This document shows, piece after piece, positions 1-7,155 of a DNA stretch of 64,000 nucleotides (positions are counted from its first letter, which is position 1; every line of letters begins with the position of its first letter). The stretch lies in NCBI GenBank assembly GCA_026874595.1, contig JAPPUL010000079.1, positions 553,001-617,000 of the forward strand. Direction: 5' to 3'. The translations under genes and the position numbers were made by a program. This DNA is from Sipunculus nudus (lineage: Eukaryota; Annelida; Sipuncula; Golfingiida; Sipunculidae). The notes under the pieces are model-generated. The model did no database searches and was not told the origin of the DNA. It was given only the letters and a program-made list of their open reading frames with translations.

Positions 1-131
1 ATACTTAAACTAAGAACAACTCCTTATTTAAAGCATACTTATAAAGCATACTTACCAAACTAAAGAAGACCTTATTACTTTAAAGAATTCCCGTGCAAAA
101 CTATCCCATAAAAAGCCCAAACACTAAAATA

Positions 132-204
132 AGCCGGCGAAAGGAATCGAACCCTCAACCTAGTAATTACAAGTCACTTGCTCTACCAATTGAGCTACGC
201 CGGC
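132..204 (-). tRNA. tRNA-Thr (anticodon UGU)
   Basis: Read on the minus strand, positions 204 to 132 fold as a complete cloverleaf. The acceptor stem GCCGGCG pairs with its complement, the D arm is GCTCAATTGGTAGAGC, and the T arm contains GGTTCGATTCC. The anticodon loop is CTTGTAA, giving anticodon TGT for threonine. The anticodon stem contains one G-U pair. The discriminator base is U and no CCA follows, so CCA must be added by a nucleotidyltransferase; a candidate lies at 17060-18298. The rest of the first 340 bases shows no other gene. Confidence 0.93.
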
Positions 205-340
205 ATAACACAAAAAAATAATATAATTATTAATAAAATAAATGTCAACAAAGCCTTTTAATATAAAAAAATTATACCTTTTTAATATTGTAAATTAGAT
301 TGTAAATCATAAAGGACATAAAAATAAACGAATAATTTAA

Positions 341-1126
341 ATGTATATAAAAAACAAAATTCAAGATAGCCTAATTGTAGCCGGAACATCCCTACGAAAG
401 CATGATAATGAAGACTTTGATTTAGGCAATAAGAATCCTAGTCATTACGAAAATAAAAACTCTTTATTAAATGCTCTAGGTTTTCCCATCAAAAACTCTG
501 TCTTTATAAAACAAACTCATTCGAAGAACGTACTGGTGGTAAATACTACTTTAAATAATGTCTTTCTTGGTAGAGATGGTATAGAAAGAAGCAGTGCCTA
601 CGATAATCCTTCAGAGCCGCCTACAAATATAACCCACGACGCAATTATAACAAATCTAAAAGGGGTCTTACTGTGCATATTTACAGCTGATTGCTATCCG
701 ATATTTTTATATGACATAAAAAATAATTGTATAGGCATAATTCACGCAGGCTGGCGAGGAACACAAAAACAAATAGTAATAAATACGCTAAGAACGCTAA
801 AAAAGACTTACGGTTCAAAAGCCAAAGATATACTAATCTCATTTGGACCTGGGATAGGAGTATGTTGTTATGAGGTTTCAAAAGAGTTTAAGGAAGTATT
901 TGGCAAGTCAACGGTGGAAAAAGACGGGAAACTATATCTAGATCTTCTAAAAGAGAACAAAGCTCAGCTACTTGAAGAAGGAATATTAAAAAATAACATA
1001 CTGGAGGACTCCTACATGTGCACTTATTGCCATAACGATTTATATTACAGTCACAGAAAAGAGAATAAGTTAAAACAAAGAGTCGGGCGGATGCTGTCCT
1101 TTATAGGGATAAGGGACTCGTTATGA
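341..1126 (+). CDS. pgeF: Purine nucleoside phosphorylase YfiH/PgeF (laccase-domain) family protein
   Basis: This 261-residue protein has the usual length and motifs of the YfiH/YlmD (DUF152) family. The family acts in the cytoplasm as a zinc-dependent purine nucleoside phosphorylase/adenosine deaminase; PgeF is also linked to peptidoglycan editing. Visible motifs are KQTH (His60), FTADCYPI (Cys118), HAGWRG (His135), FGPGIGVCCYEV near 168-179 and CTYCHND near the C-terminus. The Cys and His residues are those expected to bind zinc. The 3' end overlaps the next start by four bases (ATGA), which indicates translational coupling with the DNA polymerase delta gene. Older annotations call this family polyphenol oxidase, which is probably misleading. 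Confidence 0.88.
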   Translation: MYIKNKIQDSLIVAGTSLRKHDNEDFDLGNKNPSHYENKNSLLNALGFPIKNSVFIKQTHSKNVLVVNTTLNNVFLGRDGIERSSAYDNPSEPPTNITHDAIITNLKGVLLCIFTADCYPIFLYDIKNNCIGIIHAGWRGTQKQIVINTLRTLKKTYGSKAKDILISFGPGIGVCCYEVSKEFKEVFGKSTVEKDGKLYLDLLKENKAQLLEEGILKNNILEDSYMCTYCHNDLYYSHRKENKLKQRVGRMLSFIGIRDSL

Positions 1127-2127
1127 ACTATTTATTAGTTGGACGGGACAAGGATAAAATAAAGCGTCGTATTGAAAAGATAAAGGAGGAAGTATATAAA
1201 GATTTTGCTACAAATGCAAATGTATTAAACTTTTTTCTAAGCGAGCATTCAATAGAAGAGATATTAAGCGAATGTAATACCTATCCCATATTCGGCAATA
1301 AAAAGGTTATAACAATATTTGAGATAGAATATAGCAAAGAGCTTTTATGCTATCTTGAAGAACAGGATAAACAAGATAAAAGTATAGATTCATCTTTTGT
1401 AATTTTGATACTGGTATCAGATAAGAGTTTAAAGGAAATTAATAAGAAGTTGGTTGATGCGATTAAAAAGTATGGGAAGATAGAGGAGTATAAAGAGAGA
1501 AGCATAAAGCAAGCAAAAAGCTATTTAGAAAGCGAGCTTAAAGAGCTAATAAGTAACGAGAATAAAGATTCGATAATAGATTACATAGTAGAGAGGATAT
1601 ATAATAGCGAATCGAATTTAAACTCTTTAGTAGAGCGTCTTAAAGGGTATGCTGAAGGAGAAGGGAAAGGAGAAGGAAAAGGAGAAGGGAAAAAGGAGTT
1701 AACACTTTCTGATGTAAAGAGTCTAATGTCGCCTGAGAGTTCAGCTACAAGAAACATATTTAGCTTTACAAACAGCTTATTTGAGGAAGACGTATTAAAA
1801 TCACTAAGGCTTTTAGATGAGTTATTAAAGGAAAAAAATAGCTTAATATACATATTAACAATGATATATAGACAACTTAAGCTTGTCTGGACAGCAAAAT
1901 GCTATAATAATAGTGATTTATCGTTTAAAGAGATAGTAGAAAAGACAAAACTTCATCCATTTGTACTTCAACAAGCGTTAAAGCAGGCTTTAATATTTGA
2001 ATACACTAAACTTGAAATACTAATTCATGAGCTATCAAAACTTGACAAGGAGATACGAGTAAGCGTTAGTACAGATGAGGCAATTGTTAAGGTTGAACTT
2101 TATATAATGCTATTTGAAAGAGGATAA
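1123..2127 (+). CDS. holA: DNA polymerase III delta subunit (HolA)-like protein
   Basis: This 334-residue protein resembles HolA, the clamp-loader subunit that opens the sliding clamp. The N-terminal part (MNYLLVGRD, then FLSEHSIEEILSECNTYPIF and KKVITIFEIE) follows the HolA pattern of a degenerate AAA+ domain. The region after about residue 205 (SATRNIFSFTNSLFEE, then SLIYILTMIYRQLKLVW) matches the helical collar domain. Between residues 177 and 190 is a low-complexity E/G/K tract made of near-repeats of GGAGAAGGGAAA; such a tract is not expected in HolA and probably arose by slippage in a linker. The gene overlaps pgeF by 4 bp. Divergence makes the call likely rather than certain. Confidence 0.78.
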   Translation: MNYLLVGRDKDKIKRRIEKIKEEVYKDFATNANVLNFFLSEHSIEEILSECNTYPIFGNKKVITIFEIEYSKELLCYLEEQDKQDKSIDSSFVILILVSDKSLKEINKKLVDAIKKYGKIEEYKERSIKQAKSYLESELKELISNENKDSIIDYIVERIYNSESNLNSLVERLKGYAEGEGKGEGKGEGKKELTLSDVKSLMSPESSATRNIFSFTNSLFEEDVLKSLRLLDELLKEKNSLIYILTMIYRQLKLVWTAKCYNNSDLSFKEIVEKTKLHPFVLQQALKQALIFEYTKLEILIHELSKLDKEIRVSVSTDEAIVKVELYIMLFERG

Positions 2128-2145
2128 CTTTTGAAAGAGGATAAC
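2114..2145 (+). repeat. 15-bp direct repeat duplicating the end of holA
   Basis: TTGAAAGAGGATAAC occurs at 2114-2128 and again at 2131-2145. The first copy holds the last codons and stop of holA. A more degenerate third copy follows, and GGGATAAGGATA is repeated near 2259-2286. The gap 2128-2339 holds nothing else that I recognise apart from the mdh ribosome-binding site. Confidence 0.85.
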
Positions 2146-2339
2146 AAGAGGCTAACTTTTTGAAAATGTCTTAAAGAAAAATATATAAGTTAGTTTAATA
2201 ATTTAATATGCTAAAAGAACGTAAATAGTATATTTATATTGATTTGTAAGATAGTAAAGGGATAAGGATAGTAAGGGATAAGGATAAAGGAAAGATATAA
2301 TATTTTAAATTAACAATAGAGTTAGGAGGATGAAGTATA

Positions 2340-3287
2340 GTGAGAACAAAGATAAGCGTAATAGGTGCTGGCAATGTAGGAGCAACAACAGCACTATATA
2401 TGGCCCAAATGGAACTTGGTGATATAAAATTATTTGACATAATAAAAGATTATCCTGAAGGAATAGCCCTAGACATGTATGAGTCCTCACCTGTTTTAGG
2501 ATTTGATGCACAAATAGAAGGGACAACAGATTACAGGGGACTTAAAGGTTCTGAGATAATCGTAGTAACAGCAGGGCTTCCGAGAAAACCAAATATGGAT
2601 CGCCTTGACCTTTTAAAGGTGAATGGTGATATAGTTAAAGGGATATCGGACAATATAACAAAATATGCACCGGATGCCTTAGTAATCGTTGTATCAAATC
2701 CTGTTGATATTATGACTTATCTTACATACAAGAGGTTGAACTTAGGGCGTAATAAAGTTATCGGCATGGCGGGAGCACTTGACACCTCTCGACTTGAAAG
2801 CTTTATTGCAATGGAACTTAATGTATCTGTAAAGAATATAAATGCTATGATCCTGGGCGGACATGGAGATCAGATGATACCGCTTCCTAGATATACTACT
2901 GTTGGAGGGATACCTATAACCGAACTACTCGATAAAGAGACTATAGATAGATTAAACAAACGAGCTCAAAATGGAGGAGCTGAGATAGTATCCCTACTTA
3001 AGAAAGGCAGTGCATATTATGCACCTGGGGCTGCAGTTTGTAGAATGGTAGAATCAATAATCCGTGAACAAAATAATATATTCTTGTCATCATGCATACT
3101 AGATGGCGAATATGGAATAAAGGATTGTGCACTTGGGGTTCCTGCAATACTCGGTAGAAATGGGATTGAAAAGATAATTGAGCTTAAACTAAGCTCTGAG
3201 GAGCTTAACTTACTTAAGACTAATTCGAAAAAGTATAGAGAAAATATAGATTTACTAAAAGGCGTTTCAGGCTTTGAGTTTATGTAA
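2340..3287 (+). CDS. mdh: Malate dehydrogenase (NAD-dependent)
   Basis: This 315-residue protein is a member of the LDH-like malate dehydrogenase family, which interconverts malate and oxaloacetate in the cytoplasm. The dinucleotide-binding loop is GAGNVGATTA (residues 9-18). AGLPRKPNMDRLDLL carries Arg82 and Arg88, and Arg82 at the specificity loop favours malate over lactate. LDTSRLESF supplies Arg151, and the catalytic His175 lies in GGHGDQ. The start is GTG; GGAGG about ten bases upstream supports it, and no ATG lies in frame nearby. A second copy of the last 262 bases lies at 5052-5313 after a tandem duplication. The coding strand is rich in purine third positions, like its neighbours. 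Confidence 0.95.
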   Translation: MRTKISVIGAGNVGATTALYMAQMELGDIKLFDIIKDYPEGIALDMYESSPVLGFDAQIEGTTDYRGLKGSEIIVVTAGLPRKPNMDRLDLLKVNGDIVKGISDNITKYAPDALVIVVSNPVDIMTYLTYKRLNLGRNKVIGMAGALDTSRLESFIAMELNVSVKNINAMILGGHGDQMIPLPRYTTVGGIPITELLDKETIDRLNKRAQNGGAEIVSLLKKGSAYYAPGAAVCRMVESIIREQNNIFLSSCILDGEYGIKDCALGVPAILGRNGIEKIIELKLSSEELNLLKTNSKKYRENIDLLKGVSGFEFM

Positions 3288-3406
3288 AAGTTATTTATTT
3301 AGTTGGCCTAAGTTTAAGTATATCAATGTGAGATTAAAAACAAAAAAATAATATATTTCTTGGACTATTAGCATGTTTTGAGATATCTTTATAGAAAATA
3401 AACTCT

Positions 3407-3426
3407 AGCTATAATCTAGTATAGCT
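3407..3426 (+). promoter_or_regulatory. Palindrome overlapping a TATAAT box before the first GLUG lipoprotein gene
   Basis: AGCTATA and TATAGCT form perfect 7-bp inverted arms around a 6-base centre. The left arm overlaps GCTATAAT, which looks like an extended -10 box. GAGAGGAG, about 8 bases before the ATG at 3444, is a strong ribosome-binding site. The same element stands at 5392-5411. It may be a -10 box combined with an operator, or a hairpin; the sequence alone does not decide. Confidence 0.45.
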
Positions 3427-3443
3427 AAAGAGAGGAGAGTCAA

Positions 3444-5019
3444 ATGAAAATGCAAACAATCTTTATGATATTTCTTTTATCACTAACTGTCTTTATGGCT
3501 TCATGTAAGAATGATGCTACATCATCGGCAGGAGATAAACCTTCAGGGCAAAGCGGACAAGCAGGGCAAAGCGGACAAGCAGGGCAAAGCGGACAAGCAG
3601 GGCAAAGCGGACAAGCAGGGCAAAGCGGACAAGCAGGGCAAAGCGGACAAGCAGGGCAAAGCGGACAAGCAGGGCAAAGCGGACAAGCAGGGCAAAGCGG
3701 ACAAGCAGGGCAAAGCGGACAAGCAGGGCAAAGCGGACAAGCAGGGCAAAGCGGACAAGCAGGGCAAAGCGGACAAGCAGGGCAAAGCGGACAAGCAGGG
3801 CAAAGCGGACAAGCAGGGCAAAGCGGACAAGCAGGGCAAAGCGGACAAGCAGGGCAAAGCGGACAAGCAGGGCAAAGCGGACAAGCAGGGCAAAGCGGAC
3901 AAGCAGGGCAAAGCGGACAAGCAGGGCAAAGCGGACAAGCAGGGCAAAGCGGACAAGCAGGGCAAAGCGGACAAGCAGGGCAAAGCGGACAAGCAGGGCA
4001 AAGCGGACATTACGCTAGACAGCTTTGAATCTATTCCCGAGCTTAAAGGCACACTTGATGGTAATGGTAAAACGATTACAATAAAATGGATTAATGGAAA
4101 TGGCTTAATTTCAACTATTAAAAGAGAAGCCGAGGTTAAAAACTTAAATATAAAGCTAGAAAACACTATTAAACTTTCTACACAATCTGCGGGCGTACTT
4201 GCAGGTAGTAATAACGGGAGAGTAGAGAATGTACATATTAAAGGACAGTATGATATAAATCCTTCTAGTGGACACATGTTAGGAGGGCTTATTGGCAAGA
4301 ACAATAGTGTTGCTAAAGTAATAAACTGCTCCTCAGAAGTTAATATTAAGTCAACCAGTAGCCAGCTGATTGCTCTGGGAGGTGGTCTTATTGGCGAGAA
4401 TAGTGGCACAGTAGAAAAGAGCCATGCAACGGGAGTGGTTGAGATCACCCAAATAGGTTATGTTGCGGCTGGAGGCCTTATTGGCAGAAATAATAGTAGT
4501 ACAGGCACAGTAGAAAAGAGCTATTATGCAACAAATTGGATTAAAGCTACAAGTTACATTGCATCTGCCCATGCAGGAGGCCTCATTGGCGAAAATAGGG
4601 GGGGCACGGTAAAAAATAGCTATTCAACAGGTTATTGGATTGGAGTAGACCTTAGACAGGCCTCTAACCCTATTTATGGAGGGGGATTTATTGGCAAAAA
4701 TAGTGGTACAGTAGAAAAGAGCTATTCGACTGCAAAAACTATCACAGGCAGTTCGCCTCAAAGTGGGCCTATACGTCGTGGCCGCTTTGTTGGATCTAAT
4801 ACAGGTACAGGCACTATAACTTCCTCTTATGTACTAAAGATTGCAAATCCGGATAGGGATGCAAATCCGGATAGGAATGTTGGTAATAGCGCTTCTACAG
4901 AAGACGCAGTAGACGGAGTAAGTGCAATAGAAAAAAGTGCAATTACTACAACAACTTTTACAGGTTGGGACGCTACAATTTGGAATCTTGCAACGGGAAG
5001 CTGGCCAACACTTAAATAA
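3444..5019 (+). pseudogene. GLUG-repeat lipoprotein gene, frame-switched at a minisatellite (paralogue A)
   Basis: The start carries a lipoprotein signal (FLLSLTVFMASC, Cys21) almost identical to that of the gene at 5429. Reading in this frame passes through 25 GQSGQA units and then stops at 4028. The downstream half, homologous to the neighbour's GLUG region (motifs such as GGLIGKNNS and GGGLIGENSG, then a FTGWDATIW-like end), is open in the next frame (+1 relative to the signal) and runs to 5019. The two halves are joined inside a repeat unit, at AAAGCGGACA, which resembles AAAGCAGACA in the intact paralogue. The coiled-coil segment of the paralogue (its residues 46-160) is missing. As written, the product is either a short repeat-only lipoprotein or needs a frameshift. 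An in-frame ATG at 3511 lacks a ribosome-binding site. An assembly error in the repeat is possible. Confidence 0.8.
3546..4009 (+). repeat. 18-bp minisatellite, 25 perfect copies plus a partial copy
   Basis: The unit GGGCAAAGCGGACAAGCA is repeated 25 times without change from 3546 to 3995, followed by 14 bases of a 26th copy. It contains no T and is about 61% GC, in an AT-rich setting. Its length is a multiple of three, so changes in copy number keep the frame. The three forward frames read GQSGQA, GKADKQ and AKRTSR. All three reverse frames are also free of stops. Perfect identity means recent expansion or active homogenisation. Copy number may be unreliable if only short reads were used. 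Confidence 0.97.
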
Positions 5020-5051
5020 CTTTTAAATAACACATTAAATAACAACGCTTG

Positions 5052-5313
5052 TGGGGCTGCAGTTTGTAGAATGGTAGAATCAATAATCCGTGAACAAAAT
5101 AATATATTCTTGTCATCATGCATACTAGATGGCGAATATGGAATAAAGGATTGTGCACTTGGGGTTCCTGCAATACTCGGTAGAAATGGGATTGAAAAGA
5201 TAATTGAGCTTAAACTAAGCTCTGATGAGCTTAATCTTCTTAAAACAAATGCTAAAAAGTATAGAGAAAATATAGATTTACTAAAAGGCGTTTCAGGCTT
5301 TGAGTTTATGTAA
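5052..5313 (+). pseudogene. Duplicated 3' fragment of malate dehydrogenase
   Basis: These 262 bases repeat the end of mdh (3026-3287) at an offset of 2026 bases, including the stop codon. They are identical except for nine differences packed into 5226-5253. The upstream end is abrupt: the sequence after paralogue A (ACGCTTGT) runs straight into TGGGGCTGCAG from the middle of mdh codon sequence. The fragment could encode about 80 residues from an ATG at 5071 but lacks a ribosome-binding site and both dehydrogenase domains, so I treat it as non-functional. It marks the junction of a tandem duplication. Confidence 0.95.
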
Positions 5314-5391
5314 AAGTCTTAAAAGAACCAAAAAACAACATAATTATTGGATATTATGATCTTTTGAGATATGTTATAAGATATATACTCA

Positions 5392-5411
5392 AGCTATAAT
5401 CTAATATAGCT
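5392..5411 (+). promoter_or_regulatory. Palindrome overlapping a TATAAT box before the second GLUG lipoprotein gene
   Basis: This is the duplicate of the element at 3407-3426, with the same AGCTATA / TATAGCT arms and one base changed in the centre. The following GAGAGGAG ribosome-binding site is identical. Between the mdh stop and this element the two copies have diverged strongly, so retention of the element suggests function or conversion. Confidence 0.45.
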
Positions 5412-5428
5412 AAAGAGAGGAGAGTCAA

Positions 5429-6907
5429 ATGAAAATGCAAACAATCTTTTTGATATTTCTTTTATCACTAACTGTCTTTATGACTTCATGTAAGAATGAT
5501 GCTACATCATCGGCAGGAGATAAACCTTCAGGGCAAGGCTCACAAGGGCAAGGCTCACAAGGGCAAGGAGAGACATCTCCTATAACCACGAAAATAAACG
5601 AGGCAAAGGAGGCATTACAAGCGGCAATAAATATAATCACGGATATTGGCAAGAAGGACCAGAGCATAATAGATCAGGCACAAACTGAAATAACGGCTGC
5701 TAATGCGGCAATAAAGGCCGCAGACGATGCAATAAAGGCCGCAGACGATGAAAAGGACAAAACTTTAGCTAAAGCAGACGACGCAAAAGCTAAAGCAGAT
5801 ACCGCAAAAGAGGCAGCAGATACCGCAAAAACCAAAGTAGAAGTAATTGCAGTAACACAAGGATTTAAACCCGCAGTAATTGCCCTTACTGCAGGACAGA
5901 CATACACACTAAAAGCAGACATTACGCTAGACAGCTTTGAATCTATTCGCGAGCTTAAAGGCACACTTGATGGTAATGGTAAAACGATTACAATAAAATC
6001 GATTAATGGAAATGGCTTAATTTCAACTATTAAAAGAAAAGCCGAGGTTAAAAACTTAAATATAAAGCTAGAAAATAATATTACACTTTCTAAAAAAGCA
6101 TATGCGGGCGTACTTGCAGGTGAAAATGATGGAAAGGTAGAGAATGTACATATTAAAGGACAGTATGATATAAATCTTTATAGTGGAGGCAGTGCAGGCA
6201 GGTTAGGAGGGCTTATTGGCCGGAACATTAGTAAAGTAATAAACTGCTCCTCAGAAGTTAATATTAAGCCAACCAGTAGCCAGCGGATTGATATGGGAGG
6301 TGGTCTTATTGGCCATAATAGTGGCACAGTAGAAAAGAGCCATGCAACGGGAGAGGTTGATATCACCGAAACAGGTTATGTTGCGGCTGGAGGCCTTATT
6401 GGCAGAAATAGTCGTACAGGCACAGTAGAAAAGAGCTATGCAACAAATTGGATTAAAGCTACAAGTTTAAGTACATCTGCCCATGCAGGAGGCCTCATTG
6501 GCGAAAATAGGGGGGGCACGGTAAAAAATAGCTATTCAACAGGTTATTCGATTGGAGTATACCTTAAACAGGTCTCTCACGCTATTGATGGAGGGGGATT
6601 TATTGGCCGAAATAGTGGTACAGTAGAAAATAGCTATTCGACTGCAACAACTATCACAGGCAGTTCGGCTCAAAGTGGGTCTATACGTCGTGGCCGCTTT
6701 GTTGGATCTAATACAGGCACTATAACTTCCTCTTATGTACTAAAGATTAAAGATCCGGGTAAGAATGTTGCTACTAGCACTTCTACAGAAGACACAGCAG
6801 ACGGAGTAAGTGCAATAGAAGAAAGTGCAATTACTACAACACCTTTTACAGGTTGGGATAGTACAATTTGGAACTTTGTAAATGGCCAGTGGCCAACACT
6901 TAAATAA
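5429..6907 (+). CDS. GLUG-motif surface lipoprotein (paralogue B, intact)
   Basis: This 492-residue protein starts with a lipoprotein signal (FLLSLTVFMTSC, Cys21), which implies a lipid anchor. After a short G/Q/S linker with two GSQGQG units, residues 46-135 are rich in Ala, Lys, Asp and Glu in heptad-like order and probably form a coiled coil. From about residue 160 (KADITLDSFESI) begins a repeat region with GLUG motifs such as GGLIGRN, GGGLIGHNSG and GGLIGENRGG, which in this family form a beta-helix. The end has a conserved block (ITTTPFTGWDSTIW, then WPTLK) shared with both paralogues. A role in adhesion or surface display is inferred. A strong terminator follows at 6947. Confidence 0.85.
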   Translation: MKMQTIFLIFLLSLTVFMTSCKNDATSSAGDKPSGQGSQGQGSQGQGETSPITTKINEAKEALQAAINIITDIGKKDQSIIDQAQTEITAANAAIKAADDAIKAADDEKDKTLAKADDAKAKADTAKEAADTAKTKVEVIAVTQGFKPAVIALTAGQTYTLKADITLDSFESIRELKGTLDGNGKTITIKSINGNGLISTIKRKAEVKNLNIKLENNITLSKKAYAGVLAGENDGKVENVHIKGQYDINLYSGGSAGRLGGLIGRNISKVINCSSEVNIKPTSSQRIDMGGGLIGHNSGTVEKSHATGEVDITETGYVAAGGLIGRNSRTGTVEKSYATNWIKATSLSTSAHAGGLIGENRGGTVKNSYSTGYSIGVYLKQVSHAIDGGGFIGRNSGTVENSYSTATTITGSSAQSGSIRRGRFVGSNTGTITSSYVLKIKDPGKNVATSTSTEDTADGVSAIEESAITTTPFTGWDSTIWNFVNGQWPTLK

Positions 6908-6946
6908 CTTTTAAATAACACATTAAATAACACATTAAATAACAAT

Positions 6947-6989
6947 GCTTGTAAGGCTTTAATTTATAAAGTCTTGCAAGCTTATTCCC
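6947..6989 (+). terminator. Rho-independent terminator after the GLUG lipoprotein gene
   Basis: Arms 6947-6961 and 6967-6981 pair over 15 positions with two G-U wobbles around a 5-base loop, followed by a T-rich stretch. The tandem duplication upstream broke inside the equivalent of the first six bases of this hairpin (GCTTGT at about 5047-5052), so paralogue A has no terminator. Confidence 0.75.
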
Positions 6990-7029
6990 CTTATTACAAT
7001 CGAGCTTAAACCCCCAACATCAGTCCTAC

Positions 7030-7062
7030 ATTATATCCTCATTATATCCTCATTATATCCTC
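7030..7062 (+). repeat. Three 11-bp tandem copies of ATTATATCCTC
   Basis: Three exact copies stand head to tail about 90-125 bases upstream of the third GLUG lipoprotein gene. They may lie near its promoter; no consensus promoter is obvious. Closer to the gene, at 7127-7142, AGCTATAA is repeated twice, echoing the left arm of the palindromes before the two other GLUG genes. Confidence 0.85.
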
Positions 7063-7155
7063 ATGATATTATTTTTCCTATACTTATTTAGCTATTGTTT
7101 GTACTTTTAGATATATCAACAATTTAAGCTATAAAGCTATAAAGAGGAGGACGTT

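Noticed and set aside
3546-4009. Regular 18-bp repeats that at first look like a CRISPR array
   Set aside because: The units are directly abutting with no spacers, and they are in frame with a lipoprotein gene.
3543-4448. Long minus-strand reading frame of about 300 codons across the repeat
   Set aside because: It is open only because the repeat has no stops on that strand; the flanking part is the antisense of the GLUG gene, and there is no ribosome-binding site.
5071-5313. Small protein of 80 residues
   Set aside because: It is the copied end of malate dehydrogenase without a ribosome-binding site or a complete domain.
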